A stretch of 64,000 nt of DNA from an uncultured Burkholderiales bacterium (lineage in GTDB: Bacteria > Pseudomonadota > Gammaproteobacteria > Burkholderiales > Burkholderiaceae_C): NCBI GenBank assembly GCA_903870145.1, contig CAIQBO010000028.1:41887-105886 (forward strand). The letters are read 5' to 3'. This document shows, piece after piece, positions 27,038 through 37,250 of the stretch; within the stretch, counting starts at the first letter, position 1, and the number at the start of each line of letters is the position of its first letter. The position numbers and the translations under genes were made by a program. Under the pieces are notes generated by a model. It searched no databases and was not told the origin of the DNA. It was given only the letters and a program-made list of their open reading frames with translations.

Positions 27038-27165
27038 CTAGATAATCAAGGTGAGGGCGATTTTGCGCTTGTCTGAGCAAATTGACCATTGGGGCCAAGC
27101 TCTAATAAATCGGATGCCGTCGCATATGTTGCAGCGCAGCAACTTTTCAGGTCGCAAAGAATGCT

Positions 27166-28461
27166 TTAGTCGTACACTTCGGCGTCTGGGTCAGTCCCCT
27201 CGAGCTCATAACTGGCGGCCAACATGGCCAAGCGGCCGATCACGCCGTACATGTAAAAACGGTTGGGCACGCTGGCGCCGGGCTTGACACCCGGTTGCGG
27301 CAAATGCGTGCTGTCAGCAAAGGCCAAGGGCACAAAACTGGCGCCGGGGGCGTTGAGGTTTTCATCAATGCCGCGGTCGGCATGGACCCGGTAGAAGCCA
27401 CCCACCACATAGCGGTCGAGCATGTAGACCACCGGCTCGGCCACCGCATCGTTCATGCGCTCGTTGGTCAACACGCCTTCTTGAATGATCACATCGCTGA
27501 CGGTTTGTCCGTCTTTGATGACGCTCATTTTGTTACGCGTTTTGCGGTTGAGCACATCCAGATCGGCCACATCGCGCACCGTCATGATGCCCATGCCGTA
27601 GGTGCCGTTGTCGGCCTTGACGACCACAAAGGGCTTCTCGTTGATGCCGTACTCTTTGTACTTGCGTTTGATTTTGGTGAGCAATGCGTCGACATTGCTG
27701 CGCAAACATTCAATGCCCAAACCTTCCGAAAAATTCACGTCGCCGCATTGATTGAACATGGGGTTGATCAGCCATGGATCGATGCCCAGCAATTTACCAA
27801 ATCGCTTGGTGACTTCTTCGTAGCTTTGAAAGTGACGGCTCTTGCGCCGCACACTCCAGCCCGCGTGCAAAGGCGGCAGCAAGTACTGCTCATGCAGTTC
27901 TTCCAAAATGCCTGGCGCGCCTGCCGACAAATCGTTGTTGAGCAAAATGGTGCAGGGGTCAAAGTCTTTCAAGCCAATGCGGTGATCGGTGCGCAGCACG
28001 GGCTCGAGCGTGACTTGCTCACCGCCGGGCAATTCAATCACGGTGGTTTCTTTGACTTCCGGGTTGATCGAGCCGATGCGCACATTCAAACCCGCCATGT
28101 GAAAGATGCGCTGCAACTGCACCACGTTGGTCAAGTAAAAAGTGTTGCGCGTGTGGTTCTCTGGAATGATCAGCAGATTCTTGGCTTCAGGGCAAATTTT
28201 CTCAATGGCCGCTTGCGCTGCTTGCACCGCCAAGGGCAACATTTCAGGCGATAAATTGTTCCAGCCACCTGGGAACAAATTGGTGTCGACGGGCGCCAAT
28301 TTGAAACCTGCGTTGCGAATGTCTACCGAGGTGTAAATGGGCGGCGTGTGCTCCATCCACTCCAAGCGAAACCAGCGCTCAATGGCGGGCATGGAGTCCA
28401 GCACGCGCTGCTCGAGTTCGTTGATGGGGCCGGTCAAGGCCGTGACGAGATGGGGAACCAT
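27166..28461 (-). CDS. gshA: Glutamate-cysteine ligase (proteobacterial gshA_ferroox type)
   Basis: First enzyme of glutathione synthesis, 431 residues, of the type found in many beta- and acidophilic proteobacteria that is unrelated in length to E. coli GshA (518). Conserved stretches include TNLFPGGWNNLS near residues 60-71, IIPENHTRNTFYL, VVKADNGTYGMGIMTV and GGFYRVHADRG. gshB is not adjacent. The gene lies 12 bases after proA on the same strand and may belong to the same transcript. Confidence 0.9.
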   Translation of the reverse strand: MVPHLVTALTGPINELEQRVLDSMPAIERWFRLEWMEHTPPIYTSVDIRNAGFKLAPVDTNLFPGGWNNLSPEMLPLAVQAAQAAIEKICPEAKNLLIIPENHTRNTFYLTNVVQLQRIFHMAGLNVRIGSINPEVKETTVIELPGGEQVTLEPVLRTDHRIGLKDFDPCTILLNNDLSAGAPGILEELHEQYLLPPLHAGWSVRRKSRHFQSYEEVTKRFGKLLGIDPWLINPMFNQCGDVNFSEGLGIECLRSNVDALLTKIKRKYKEYGINEKPFVVVKADNGTYGMGIMTVRDVADLDVLNRKTRNKMSVIKDGQTVSDVIIQEGVLTNERMNDAVAEPVVYMLDRYVVGGFYRVHADRGIDENLNAPGASFVPLAFADSTHLPQPGVKPGASVPNRFYMYGVIGRLAMLAASYELEGTDPDAEVYD

Positions 28462-28473
28462 TGCAAACCTTTG

Positions 28474-29784
28474 TTAATTTCGAACTTCACCCTCGCCCAG
28501 CACCACGTACTTCAGCGAGGTCAGGCCTTCGATACCGACAGGTCCACGGGCGTGAAATTTGTCGGTGGAGATGCCAATTTCTGCGCCCAAACCAAACTCA
28601 AACCCATCGGCAAAACGGGTGCTGGCATTGACCATGACGCTGGCCGAGTCGACCTCGCGCAAAAAGCGCTGCGCATGCATGTGATCGCGCGTCAAAATGG
28701 CGTCGGTGTGGTGGCTTGAATAGTGGTTGATGTGCGCAATGGCTTGGTCCAAGCCCTCCACCACTTTGATGCTGATGATGGGCGCCAAGTATTCTTCGTA
28801 CCAGTCTTGTTCTGAGGCATCAGTGACAAGGGCCTTGGGCACTTGCGACAAAATCGCCTTGGCCTGCGGGCAGCAGCGCATCTCGACGCCTTTGTCTGCG
28901 TAGATCTTGCCAATCAAGGGCAAGAACTGGGCGGCCACTGCGCGCGCCACCAGCAGGCCCTCACTGGCATTGCAAGGGCTGTATTTTTGGGTCTTGGCGT
29001 TGTCCGCCACTTTGACGGCCATGGCCAGGTCACAGGGGTCGTCTATGTAGGTGTGGCAGTTGCCGTCCAAATGTTTGATGACTGGCACTTTGGCGTCTTG
29101 GCTGATGCGCTCGATCAGCCCCTTGCCCCCGCGCGGGATGATCAGGTCAACATACTCGGGCAAGGTGATCAAATGGCCCACGACTTCGCGTTCGGTGCTT
29201 TGCACCAATTGCACCGCATCGGCTGGCAAGCCGCATGCCACCAAGGCTTGCTGCACCAAGCGGGCCAAGGCTTTGTTGGACTCGATGGCCTCGGAGCCGC
29301 CGCGCAAAATGCAGGCGTTGCCACTTTTGATCGACAAACTGGCCGCCTCAATGGTGACGTTGGGTCGGCTCTCAAAAATCATTCCAAAAACGCCGATGGG
29401 CACCCGCATCTGGCCCACACGTATGCCACTGGCTTGTTGCTTCATGCCGATGATCTCGCCGATCACATCGGGCATGGCGGCCAATTGCTCGCAACCTTGG
29501 GCGCAGATTTCCAGATCTTTGGCGCTCAGGCGCAAGCGGTCCAGCATCGGCCCGCTCAAGCCAGCAGCGCTTGCGCGCTCAAGATCTTTGGCGTTTTCTT
29601 GTTGCAGCGGCGCGCTGTGCTCTCGCAGCAGCGCGGCCAAGTGTTTCAAGGCTTTGTTTTTGTCTGCCGTGCAAGCGCGCGCCATGGCGGCAGAGGCCAG
29701 TTTGGCCTGCTGGCCTAAACGCTGCACATACAGCGCCAGCGCAGAGCGTTCAGCGGCGGTTGGGGCGTGGACAGGCTCGTTCAT
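28474..29784 (-). CDS. proA: Gamma-glutamyl phosphate reductase
   Basis: Second enzyme of proline synthesis, reducing glutamyl 5-phosphate to the semialdehyde with NADPH; 436 residues. The catalytic cysteine lies in [17 protein letters not shown] (usual form RPGVCNAxETLLV). Also visible are [25 protein letters not shown] and the C-terminal [18 protein letters not shown] with [12 protein letters not shown]. The ATG at 29784 overlaps the holA stop by four bases (ATGA), so the longer frame into holA is rejected. Confidence 0.95.
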   Translation of the reverse strand: MNEPVHAPTAAERSALALYVQRLGQQAKLASAAMARACTADKNKALKHLAALLREHSAPLQQENAKDLERASAAGLSGPMLDRLRLSAKDLEICAQGCEQLAAMPDVIGEIIGMKQQASGIRVGQMRVPIGVFGMIFESRPNVTIEAASLSIKSGNACILRGGSEAIESNKALARLVQQALVACGLPADAVQLVQSTEREVVGHLITLPEYVDLIIPRGGKGLIERISQDAKVPVIKHLDGNCHTYIDDPCDLAMAVKVADNAKTQKYSPCNASEGLLVARAVAAQFLPLIGKIYADKGVEMRCCPQAKAILSQVPKALVTDASEQDWYEEYLAPIISIKVVEGLDQAIAHINHYSSHHTDAILTRDHMHAQRFLREVDSASVMVNASTRFADGFEFGLGAEIGISTDKFHARGPVGIEGLTSLKYVVLGEGEVRN

Positions 29785-30836
29785 GCGGGTATTTTCGCAC
29801 TCCTGGCCAAGCGCAACGCCAAACGGTGCAAAGCTTGCCAAGGATCGGTCGGCCAATCGGCCACTTTCAAGCCTTTGACAATGCCATCGACTTGGTGGGC
29901 CGATTGCAGCAACTGTGCCAAACGGGTCTGAGACAGCTGAGGCAACACGCGCTCAAAAAGCTTCTCGCGCAGGCCCCAAATGCGCTGCTCACGCAGAGCC
30001 ATGGGCAAGGGGCGGCCTTGTGCCATGGCGTCTTTGACACGCTTTAAAGCTCGGACGTCTTCAGCCAAAGCATAGTGCACCAACACGGCAGACTCGCCCT
30101 CGGCCTGCAAGCCGTCTAACATGCGCTGCACACGGGCGATCTGACCCGAGAGCACGGCCTCTGAGAGTTTGAAGACGTCATAGCGCGCCACATTCAAGAC
30201 CGCGCTTTCAACTTGCGCTTGGCTCAGTGGCCCCGGCGGATACAGCAAACCGAGCTTTTCAATTTCTTGGTGCGCGGCCAGCAAGTTGCCCTCCACACGG
30301 TCCGCAAAAAACTGCAAGCACTGCTGCCCCGCTTGACCAGGCTCGACGCTTTGCGATTGGCGCTGCAGGCGCTGTGCAATCCATTGCGGCAAGGCCTGAC
30401 GCTCAATGGGGTCGATTTGAATCATCACACCGGAGTTTTCCAAGGCACCGAACCAAGCACTTTTTTTGGTGGCCGCGTCCAAGCGCGGCAGCAGCAGCAA
30501 GGTCAGTGTGCTGTCGTTGCCCTGTGCCATTTGTGCCAACTGCGTCAGCATGGCGCCGCCGTCTTTGCCGGGCTTGCCCGAGGGGATCCGAATTTCCAAA
30601 ATTTGCCGCTCGGCAAACAAGCTCATGCTGCCCCCTGCGGCGAGCACAGCACTCCAATCAAAGTGTGCGCCGGCCACGGTGTGCATGCTGCGTTCGGTGT
30701 AGCCTTGGGTTCGGGCCGCTTGGCGAACCGCGTCCGCGGCTTCTTGCACCAACAAGGGCTCGTCGCCGTACAAGGTGTAGAGACTGCGCAAGCCCTTTTG
30801 CAAATGGGCCTGGAGTTGAGGCAAGGCCAATTGCAT
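29781..30836 (-). CDS. holA: DNA polymerase III delta subunit
   Basis: Clamp-loader subunit that opens the beta clamp, 351 residues. It starts [31 protein letters not shown], the typical HolA N-terminus, and contains [17 protein letters not shown] (usual form R-x-hydrophobic-E-hydrophobic) near residues 75-90 and the C-terminal collar helices. It is two bases after lptE and overlaps proA, in the order leuS-lptE-holA-proA that is widely conserved in betaproteobacteria. Confidence 0.93.
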   Translation of the reverse strand: MQLALPQLQAHLQKGLRSLYTLYGDEPLLVQEAADAVRQAARTQGYTERSMHTVAGAHFDWSAVLAAGGSMSLFAERQILEIRIPSGKPGKDGGAMLTQLAQMAQGNDSTLTLLLLPRLDAATKKSAWFGALENSGVMIQIDPIERQALPQWIAQRLQRQSQSVEPGQAGQQCLQFFADRVEGNLLAAHQEIEKLGLLYPPGPLSQAQVESAVLNVARYDVFKLSEAVLSGQIARVQRMLDGLQAEGESAVLVHYALAEDVRALKRVKDAMAQGRPLPMALREQRIWGLREKLFERVLPQLSQTRLAQLLQSAHQVDGIVKGLKVADWPTDPWQALHRLALRLARSAKIPA

Positions 30837-30838
30837 GG

Positions 30839-31420
30839 CTAAAGTGATTTGAGCGCAGCCAACCTGCGCATGATTTGCTGCACGATGTCGACCTGCATGT
30901 CGCGGTACATCATGCTCTCTTCAATCTCTTTGGACAAAGCCGCACTTTCCAAAAAGCTCAAGTCGCGCTGCTGCTGCAACTCCACTTCGGGTATCAAGGT
31001 CTTGCCTTGCGCTGTGCGCAGCCGAAACTTCACGCGCAAGCGCAGTTGCAACTCGCGCACTTGGCCCGAGGCGTTCAAACCCACCACCACGCGCTCTCGC
31101 AACTCAGAGACGACCTCCAGCACCACCTCGGCCGCAGCCATGTCCTTGGCCTCGCTGAGCACCAGCAAATCGCTCCTGGACATCAGGTTGCGGCGCAACT
31201 CTGTGCCCAAGGCCGACTGACGCGGCAAAATCAGAAACAAAGACTTGAAGGCCAGGTCGGCGTTTTGGCGCAATTGAAAACCACAAGCGGTCAAGCCGCT
31301 CAAGCTGGCCAAGGCCAGACTGCCCATCGCTACGCGCTTGGCCACAGACAAACCCGTGCGCAAAAACTCGCGCCGGGCTGTGCCTGGTGCGAGGGAGCTG
31401 GAGGGGCTTGAGGACAACAT
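30839..31420 (-). CDS. lptE: LPS-assembly lipoprotein LptE
   Basis: Outer-membrane lipoprotein that plugs LptD during lipopolysaccharide export; 193 residues from the ATG at 31420, four bases after the leuS stop. The lipobox is SGLTAC followed by GFQLR, the usual LptE mature start. The signal peptide is unusually long (about 46 residues) and contains TARREFLRTGL, which matches the twin-arginine (Tat) consensus. The order leuS-lptE-holA fits E. coli. An earlier in-frame start would lie inside leuS and is unlikely. Confidence 0.88.
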   Translation of the reverse strand: MLSSSPSSSLAPGTARREFLRTGLSVAKRVAMGSLALASLSGLTACGFQLRQNADLAFKSLFLILPRQSALGTELRRNLMSRSDLLVLSEAKDMAAAEVVLEVVSELRERVVVGLNASGQVRELQLRLRVKFRLRTAQGKTLIPEVELQQQRDLSFLESAALSKEIEESMMYRDMQVDIVQQIMRRLAALKSL

Positions 31421-31424
31421 GCGC

Positions 31425-34097
31425 TTAGAGCACCACGTTGACCAAACGGCCTGGCACCACGATGATTTTTTTCGGCGCTGCGCCAGCCGCTTGCTTGTGC
31501 ACGGCCTCATGGGCCAACGCAGTTTGCTCGATCAAGGCTTTGTCGGCGTTCGCAGGCACCGTCAGCGCCCCGCGCAGCTTGCCATTGATCTGCAGCATGA
31601 GTTCAATTTCCTCGCGCTGCAAGGCCGTTTCATCGACCTCGGGCCAGGCCACGTCGAGCAAGTCTCCGAAACATGCGCCATAACCCAACTCGGTCCACAA
31701 CTGGAACGCCACATGCGGACACGCAGGGTACAAAACTCGCAACAAAATTGAGAAGCACTCTGACAGTGCGGCGCAATCGCCCGCTTGCGTAACTTGCGCC
31801 AAGGGCGCGTCTTCCAGCGTGTTGAGCATTTTCATGACAGCCGAGACCACGGTGTTGTACTGCATGCGCTCGTAGTCGTAGTTGGCTTGGCGCAAAACCG
31901 AGTGAATTTCAAGGCGAAGTTTTCTCGCATCGGCGCTGAAGGTCAAGGGCGCTGCGCGGTCGATTGTCAAGCCGATTTTCAATGCGCTTTGCGTCTTGAC
32001 AGCGAAGTTCCAAACACGGCGCAAGAAGCGGTAACTGCCCTCGACTGCAGCGTCGTTCCACTCCAAAGTGGCTTCGGGCGGCGCAGTGAACATGGTGTAC
32101 AGGCGCGCCGTGTCTGCGCCGTATTTTTCAATCAATTCTTGCGGATCAACCCCGTTGTTTTTGGACTTGGACATGGTGCCCACGCCTTCGTAGTCAATGC
32201 GGGTGCCTGCTGGCAGTGAGCCCACCGCCGTTTTCAAACGCGCGTGCGTGACTTTGCCCTCTTCGTCCGAAACGTTCTCGACATCATGCGGCCAGAAATA
32301 ATCTTTGCCGCCTTTCTCTGTTTTGCGCGAGTAGATGTGGTTGAGCACCATGCCCTGTGTGAGCAATTTGGTAAAAGGCTCATCGACTTTGACCAGCCCC
32401 ATGTCGCGCATGACCTTGGTCCAAAAGCGCGCGTACAGCAAATGCAAAATAGCGTGCTCAATGCCGCCAATGTATTGGTCCATTGGCATCCAGTAGTCGG
32501 CGCCTTGCCCGACCATCTGCTGTGCGTTTTGCGGGTCGCAGTAGCGCATGAAATACCAAGACGAGTCGACAAAGGTGTCCATGGTGTCGGTCTCGCGGCG
32601 ACCGGCTTTGCCGCACACCGGGCAGACCACGCCGGCATGAAAGCCTTCGTGTTTGTTCAGTGGGTTGCCAGATCCATCTGGGATGCAGTCTTGCGGCAAG
32701 ATCACGGGCAAATCTTTTTCAGGCACGGGCACCGCACCGTGTTCTTCGCAGTGAATGATCGGGATCGGTGTGCCCCAGTAGCGTTGGCGGCTGATGCCCC
32801 AGTCGCGCAAACGCCAAGTGGTTTTTTTCTCGCCCAAACCTTTGGCAGACAAATCGGCAGACACCGCTTCCAAGGCGGCTTTGAAACTCATGCCGTCGTA
32901 CTTGCCCGAGTTGACCAGCATGCCGTTGGCTTTGTCGGCAAATCCTTCATGCCACTGCGTGTGGCTGAACGTCACGCCCGGCGTTGCCACCACTTGCGCA
33001 ATGGGCAGTTGGTATTTCAACGCGAAGGCGAAATCGCGCTCATCGTGCGCGGGCACACCCATGACGGCGCCGTCGCCATAACTCATGAGCACGTAGTTGC
33101 CAACCCATACCTCAATGGCTTTGCCGGTCAAGGGGTGCGTGACAAACAAACCGGTGGGCATGCCTTCTTTTTCTTTGACGGCCAGCTCCGCTTCGGTGTT
33201 GCCGCCTTTTTGGCACATCTCAATGAAGCTGGCCAAGGCCGGTTGCGTGCGCGCAGCGTGTGCGGCCAGCGGGTGCTCGGGCGCCACAGCGCAAAACGTC
33301 ACGCCCATGAGGGTGTCTGGTCGGGTGGTGAAGACGTGCATCAAGCCGCCTTGAATCAACTCACCGCCTTCTGCACGAATCTCGTGTGGGAAAGCAAAGC
33401 GCACCCCGGTGGATTTGCCGATCCAGTTTTCTTGCATCAGCTTGACCCGTTCGGGCCAGCCGGGCAATTTATCGCCCGTGACAAAGTCCAGCAACTCTGG
33501 CGCGTATTCGGTGATCTTGAGGTAGTAGCCTGGTATCTCGCGCTTTTCAACCACAGCGCCTGTGCGCCAGCCTTTGCCGTCAATGACTTGCTCATTGGCC
33601 AGCACGGTTTTGTCAACCGGGTCCCAATTGACCACTTGGGTTTTGCGGTAGGCAATGCCTTTTTCCAGCATCTTCAAAAACAACCACTGGTTCCACTTGT
33701 AGTAAGTGGCGTCGCAGGTGGCCACCTCGCGGCTCCAGTCGATGGCCAAGCCCATGGCCTGCATTTGCTGCTTCATGTAGGCAATGTTTTCGTGGGTCCA
33801 TTTGGCTGGCGGCACGCCGTTTTTGAGCGCTGCATTTTCTGCCGGCAGGCCAAACGCGTCCCAGCCCATGGGCATCAGCACGTTGAAGCCTTTCATGCGC
33901 AGGTGCCGGGTCAGCATGTCGTTGATGGTGTAGTTGCGCACATGGCCCATGTGCAATTTACCGCTGGGGTAGGGCAGCATGGAGCAGGCGTAAAACTTCT
34001 TTTTGCTGGCGTCTTCGCGCACGCGGTAAACATCTTGAGCGTTCCACTGGCTTTGCGCCGCGGGCTCAACTTCGAGGTGGTTGTACTTGTCTTGCAT
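31425..34097 (-). CDS. leuS: Leucyl-tRNA synthetase
   Basis: Charges tRNA-Leu; 890 residues (E. coli 860). The HIGH-type motif is [15 protein letters not shown] near residues 42-56 and the KMSKS motif is [12 protein letters not shown] near 640. The editing domain is in place with TTRPDTLMG and [15 protein letters not shown] lies only seven bases before the ATG and no ribosome site is seen, so translation may begin on a leaderless transcript. A long open frame on the opposite strand is a shadow of GC-rich codons. Confidence 0.97.
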   Translation of the reverse strand: MQDKYNHLEVEPAAQSQWNAQDVYRVREDASKKKFYACSMLPYPSGKLHMGHVRNYTINDMLTRHLRMKGFNVLMPMGWDAFGLPAENAALKNGVPPAKWTHENIAYMKQQMQAMGLAIDWSREVATCDATYYKWNQWLFLKMLEKGIAYRKTQVVNWDPVDKTVLANEQVIDGKGWRTGAVVEKREIPGYYLKITEYAPELLDFVTGDKLPGWPERVKLMQENWIGKSTGVRFAFPHEIRAEGGELIQGGLMHVFTTRPDTLMGVTFCAVAPEHPLAAHAARTQPALASFIEMCQKGGNTEAELAVKEKEGMPTGLFVTHPLTGKAIEVWVGNYVLMSYGDGAVMGVPAHDERDFAFALKYQLPIAQVVATPGVTFSHTQWHEGFADKANGMLVNSGKYDGMSFKAALEAVSADLSAKGLGEKKTTWRLRDWGISRQRYWGTPIPIIHCEEHGAVPVPEKDLPVILPQDCIPDGSGNPLNKHEGFHAGVVCPVCGKAGRRETDTMDTFVDSSWYFMRYCDPQNAQQMVGQGADYWMPMDQYIGGIEHAILHLLYARFWTKVMRDMGLVKVDEPFTKLLTQGMVLNHIYSRKTEKGGKDYFWPHDVENVSDEEGKVTHARLKTAVGSLPAGTRIDYEGVGTMSKSKNNGVDPQELIEKYGADTARLYTMFTAPPEATLEWNDAAVEGSYRFLRRVWNFAVKTQSALKIGLTIDRAAPLTFSADARKLRLEIHSVLRQANYDYERMQYNTVVSAVMKMLNTLEDAPLAQVTQAGDCAALSECFSILLRVLYPACPHVAFQLWTELGYGACFGDLLDVAWPEVDETALQREEIELMLQINGKLRGALTVPANADKALIEQTALAHEAVHKQAAGAAPKKIIVVPGRLVNVVL

Positions 34098-34104
34098 AGG
34101 GCAA

Positions 34105-34110
34105 ATTGTA
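34105..34110 (-). promoter_or_regulatory. Possible -10 box of leuS
   Basis: TACAAT on the minus strand ends seven bases before the leuS ATG, so transcription would start at or next to the first codon. No convincing -35 is seen 16-18 bases upstream. The rest of the 88-base gap to the TolR-like gene holds GC-rich sequence without a clear terminator. Confidence 0.4.
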
Positions 34111-34185
34111 GAGGCTCAGCACTGGTGGGCGAGCCGCCGGCAAGGCCACGTCACGCTGGGAGGGAAAATAAAGTCGCGCGTGAAT

Positions 34186-34677
34186 TCAGGGGCGAGGGAC
34201 CAGGCCTTGCGCAGCCGGTGGCATTGGCCCTGAGCTTAGACCTGAACCTGAGCCTGAACCTGGCTCCGTGGTTGTGGCCACAAACCCGATGCGGCTCAAA
34301 CCGGCTTGCTGGGCCGTGCCCATGACTTGCAGCACGCGGCCATAGGCCAGCGTTTGGTCGGCCCGCAACTGCACCTCGGTATCAGGGCGGCGACTGGCGA
34401 TGTCTTGCAAGCGCGCGAGCAAAGTGGCTTCGTCCACGGCTTTGTCGTTGACAAATAATTCGCCTTGGGCGTTCAAAGACAAGCTGATCGACTCGGGGGC
34501 CTGGCCAGCCTGGGCAGCCTGGCTTTGGGGCAAGTCCATGCGAATGGCGCTGGTGAGCAAAGGCGCCGTCAAAATGAAAATGACCAGCAACACGAGCATT
34601 ACATCGACCATGGGCGTGACGTTGATGTCACTGAAGGGCGAAGCCTCTTTAGGCCTTGGAAATCGACCGAAGGCCAT
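34186..34677 (-). CDS. tolR: ExbD/TolR-family protein
   Basis: A 163-residue TolR/ExbD protein: cytoplasmic N-terminus, one helix with the proton aspartate in NVTPMVDVMLVLLVIF (about residues 20-35), periplasmic domain, and a Gly/Ser/Pro-rich tail with GSGSGSG that is longer than usual. The tail is encoded by short repeats of CCTGAG/CCTGAA. The partner TolQ/ExbB-like gene lies six bases upstream. tolA, tolB and pal are not here, so whether the pair serves Tol-Pal or another motor is open. Confidence 0.88.
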   Translation of the reverse strand: MAFGRFPRPKEASPFSDINVTPMVDVMLVLLVIFILTAPLLTSAIRMDLPQSQAAQAGQAPESISLSLNAQGELFVNDKAVDEATLLARLQDIASRRPDTEVQLRADQTLAYGRVLQVMGTAQQAGLSRIGFVATTTEPGSGSGSGLSSGPMPPAAQGLVPRP

Positions 34678-34683
34678 GCGCGG

Positions 34684-35334
34684 TCAGTCCAACTGGCCTG
34701 TCAACAATGCCAACAAATCGTGTGCGAAGCCTTCAAGTTCAGCCTCAATGCGTGCAACTTGGCGGCCAAAGACGTTGTAGGCCAAGACGGCCGGAATGGC
34801 AACCGCCAAGCCGGCTGCCGTCATGACCAAGGCCTCCCCCACCGGGCCGGCCACCCGGTCCAGGGTGATTTGCCCAGCTTCGGCCATGCCGCTCAAGGCA
34901 TTGAAGATGCCCCAGACCGTGCCCAAGAGGCCGACAAAGGGCGAGATCGAGCCCGCAGTGGCCAACAGCAATTGGCCCCACTGCAACTTGTGCACGGAGT
35001 TTTGCAAACTCTCGCGCAGCACGCGGGTCAATTGCTGGGTGCGATTGCCAGCCGCGGCCATGGTGCCGTCGACTGGGATCAAGGTGGCGCCCAGCAAAGG
35101 CAAAACGCAGCCGTCGCGGTCAAATTGCGCTACGCGGGTGTTGGCTTCTTCGAAATGCGCAGCTTGCCAAAAGGCCGCGATGCTTTGGCTCACATCTTGG
35201 CCAACGCGTTGCAGCAGCCTGGTTTTCCACAAAATGACCACCCACGTGCTGACCGACAAAGCCAGCAAAGCCACGGTCATGGCGCGAATCACAAAGTCGC
35301 CCTGCGCCCAAAAAGTCAAAATGTTCACAGCCAC
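34684..35334 (-). CDS. tolQ: MotA/TolQ/ExbB-family proton channel protein
   Basis: A 216-residue channel protein with three membrane helices: residues about 15-35, then the pair around SISPFVGLLGTVWGIFNAL and VAGPVGEALVMTAAGLAVAIPAV. It is shorter at the N-terminus than ExbB of E. coli and closer to TolQ. The order dapB, tolQ-like, tolR-like, leuS on one strand is seen in related Comamonadaceae. It should form a proton channel with the TolR-like protein downstream. Confidence 0.88.
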   Translation of the reverse strand: MAVNILTFWAQGDFVIRAMTVALLALSVSTWVVILWKTRLLQRVGQDVSQSIAAFWQAAHFEEANTRVAQFDRDGCVLPLLGATLIPVDGTMAAAGNRTQQLTRVLRESLQNSVHKLQWGQLLLATAGSISPFVGLLGTVWGIFNALSGMAEAGQITLDRVAGPVGEALVMTAAGLAVAIPAVLAYNVFGRQVARIEAELEGFAHDLLALLTGQLD

Positions 35335-35340
35335 CTCTCC

Positions 35341-36180
35341 TTAACGCAAGCCCAGCACATCAAACATGTCAAACAAGCCCGTGGAGTGGCCCGCCAAGAA
35401 GCGCACGGCGCGCAGACTGCCCTGTGCATAGGTGGCGCGACTGGCCGACTTGTGGGTGATTTCAATGCGCTCGCCGGTGCCTGCAAACAGCACCGTGTGG
35501 TCGCCCACGATGTCGCCCCCACGGATACTGGCAAAGCCGATGGTGCTGGGGTCGCGCTCGCCGGTGACGCCTTCACGGGCGTAGACCCCGCAGTCCTTCA
35601 AATCGCGGCCCAAGGCCTGTGCGATCACCTCGCCCATTTTGAGCGCAGTGCCCGAAGGCGCGTCGATCTTGTGACGGTGATGGGCTTCGATGATTTCAAT
35701 GTCGTACCCACTGGACAAGGCCTTGGCGGCCATTTCCAGCAGCTTCAAAGTGACGTTGACGCCCACACTCATGTTGGGCGCCATGACGATGGCCATGCCT
35801 TGCGCGAGTTGGGCAATTTCAGCTTTTTGCGCGTCAGAAAAGCCGGTGGTGCCCACCACGGCTTTGAGCCCCAATTGGCGGCAGGCTCTCAAGTGCGCCA
35901 TGCTGCCCTCGGGGCGAGTGAAGTCAATCAGGCAATGGGCGTGGGACAGCCCTCTTGTTAAATCGGCCGTGACCACCACGCCACTGGCTTGGCCAAAGGC
36001 TGCGCCGGCATCACTGCCGATAGCAGGGCTGCTGGGCAAATCCAAAGCACCGGCCAAACGGCAGTCGTGCGATTGGGCCAAGGCCTCGATCAGCATTTGG
36101 CCCATGCGGCCCGATGCGCCGGCCACAGCTACGGCATGCACAGGCGTGTGTGAGGAATTGGAGGGTGCTGAGCGAGGCAT
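35341..36180 (-). CDS. dapB: 4-hydroxy-tetrahydrodipicolinate reductase
   Basis: Lysine and diaminopimelate synthesis enzyme, 279 residues. The N-terminal Rossmann motif [17 protein letters not shown] is at about residues 18-34, GTTGFS near 117, and the substrate motif [20 protein letters not shown] near 178-197 with the catalytic histidine and lysine. It lies eight bases after bamE and six bases before the TolQ-like gene, so all are probably one transcript starting at bamE. Confidence 0.96.
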   Translation of the reverse strand: MPRSAPSNSSHTPVHAVAVAGASGRMGQMLIEALAQSHDCRLAGALDLPSSPAIGSDAGAAFGQASGVVVTADLTRGLSHAHCLIDFTRPEGSMAHLRACRQLGLKAVVGTTGFSDAQKAEIAQLAQGMAIVMAPNMSVGVNVTLKLLEMAAKALSSGYDIEIIEAHHRHKIDAPSGTALKMGEVIAQALGRDLKDCGVYAREGVTGERDPSTIGFASIRGGDIVGDHTVLFAGTGERIEITHKSASRATYAQGSLRAVRFLAGHSTGLFDMFDVLGLR

Positions 36181-36188
36181 GATGCAGC

Positions 36189-36719
36189 TTAAGGTTTGGC
36201 CGGCTCAAGCGGTGGGTAGGTGCTGGGCAACGGGGCTGCAGGCGCTGCTGGGCTTGGCTGGCGCACAGGCGCAGGGAATTTGAGCAAGTCTTCTTCTTTG
36301 GCTTGCAACTCGATCTGCTTGGGTGCGGTTTTCACGGCCACCAGTTTGGTCACGAACTCGGCTTCGCTGGGCAACTCGTCGCCGCTGACACGCTCGAGCA
36401 CCTCGTTTTTGAATGACAGGCTCAAACTGAAACTTTGCGGCGCTACGCCTTGGCGCCGGATGGTAAAGACATAGTCCCAGCGGTCGGCATGGAACAAGCT
36501 CGAGACCAAGGGTGTTCCCAGCACTTCACGCACCTGCTGGCGCGACAAACCGGGCTTTAACATGTCTTTTTGCTCGCGCGAGACGAAGTTGCCTTGCACC
36601 ACCTCGGGGATGTAAGGGCGCAAGACGTCCACGCTGACCACGGGGCGCACCACGCTGCAAGCGGACAAGCCGCTCAAAATCAGGGCTGACATGAGGGAAA
36701 TTGAAATTGATGTTTTCAT
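36189..36719 (-). CDS. bamE: Outer membrane assembly lipoprotein BamE
   Basis: Small lipoprotein of the BAM complex that inserts beta-barrel proteins; 176 residues from ATG 36719. The signal peptide ends with the lipobox SGLSAC, lipid on Cys21. The SmpA/OmlA domain shows the family pattern with [29 protein letters not shown] and [14 protein letters not shown] proline/alanine-rich C-terminal tail of about 60 residues exceeds the E. coli protein (113 residues). It diverges from fur, the classic omlA-fur arrangement of proteobacteria. Confidence 0.93.
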   Translation of the reverse strand: MKTSISISLMSALILSGLSACSVVRPVVSVDVLRPYIPEVVQGNFVSREQKDMLKPGLSRQQVREVLGTPLVSSLFHADRWDYVFTIRRQGVAPQSFSLSLSFKNEVLERVSGDELPSEAEFVTKLVAVKTAPKQIELQAKEEDLLKFPAPVRQPSPAAPAAPLPSTYPPLEPAKP

Positions 36720-36748
36720 GGGTGGGCTGCAAGCCATATGATGGGCCC

Positions 36749-36754
36749 ATTGTA
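36749..36754 (-). promoter_or_regulatory. Possible -10 box of bamE
   Basis: TACAAT on the minus strand lies 29 bases before the bamE start, inside the 93-base bamE-fur divergent gap. I see no clear Fur box (GATAATGATAATCATTATC) in the gap, so simple Fur autoregulation is not supported here. Confidence 0.35.
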
Positions 36755-36812
36755 GCGGCAGCACGCCCCACCGGGCCTGCGACTTGTGTCATTGCATTGC
36801 ACTTTGGACCTC

Positions 36813-37235
36813 ATGGACGAACTCAAGAACAACGGCCTCAAAGCCACCTTGCCCCGACTGAAAATTTTGGAGATTTTCCAAAAAGGCCAGCAGCGCCACA
36901 TGTCGGCCGAGGATGTCTTTCGGCATTTGCTCAGCGACAACGCCGACATTGGTTTGGCCACGGTCTACCGCGTTTTGACGCAGTTTGAGCAAGCTGGCCT
37001 GCTCAGCCGCAATCATTTTGAAAGTGGTAAAGCCGTTTATGAGTTGAACGAGGGGCAACACCACGACCACATGGTGTGTTTGGACTGCGGCAAGGTTGAA
37101 GAGTTTTATGACGCGCAAATCGAGCAGCGCCAGCAAGATGTGGCCAAAGCCAAAGGCTTCGTGATCGCCGACCACGCCTTGAGCCTGTACGCCCACTGCA
37201 CGCAAAACCCCTGCCCGCATCGGCCGCTGCGCTGA
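36813..37235 (+). CDS. fur: Ferric uptake regulator Fur
   Basis: Iron-responsive repressor, 140 residues. The N-terminal winged helix covers residues 1-80, starting [20 protein letters not shown], with the recognition region [18 protein letters not shown]. The metal sites are in [19 protein letters not shown] near 85-103, where CLDC is the first cysteine pair, and CTQNPCP near the end gives the second. The start at 36813 follows the family alignment; an in-frame GTG at 36786 would add nine residues. Confidence 0.95.
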   Translation: MDELKNNGLKATLPRLKILEIFQKGQQRHMSAEDVFRHLLSDNADIGLATVYRVLTQFEQAGLLSRNHFESGKAVYELNEGQHHDHMVCLDCGKVEEFYDAQIEQRQQDVAKAKGFVIADHALSLYAHCTQNPCPHRPLR

Positions 37236-37250
37236 GCGCAAAGCCCTGGC

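Noticed and set aside
27121..27150. Terminator after gshA (GTTGC/GCAAC hairpin)
   Set aside because: The stem is only five bases and there is no T-run after it on the minus strand.
27295..28254. A 319-codon open frame antisense to gshA
   Set aside because: No family similarity and same frame relation as other shadows; gshA is well supported.
32244..34325. A 693-codon open frame on the plus strand, antisense to leuS
   Set aside because: It has no recognisable motif, mirrors leuS codons, and leuS itself has full synthetase motifs. Long antisense frames are expected at this GC content.
36720..36812. Fur box in the bamE-fur gap
   Set aside because: No stretch resembling GATAATGATAATCATTATC or repeated GATAAT hexamers was found.
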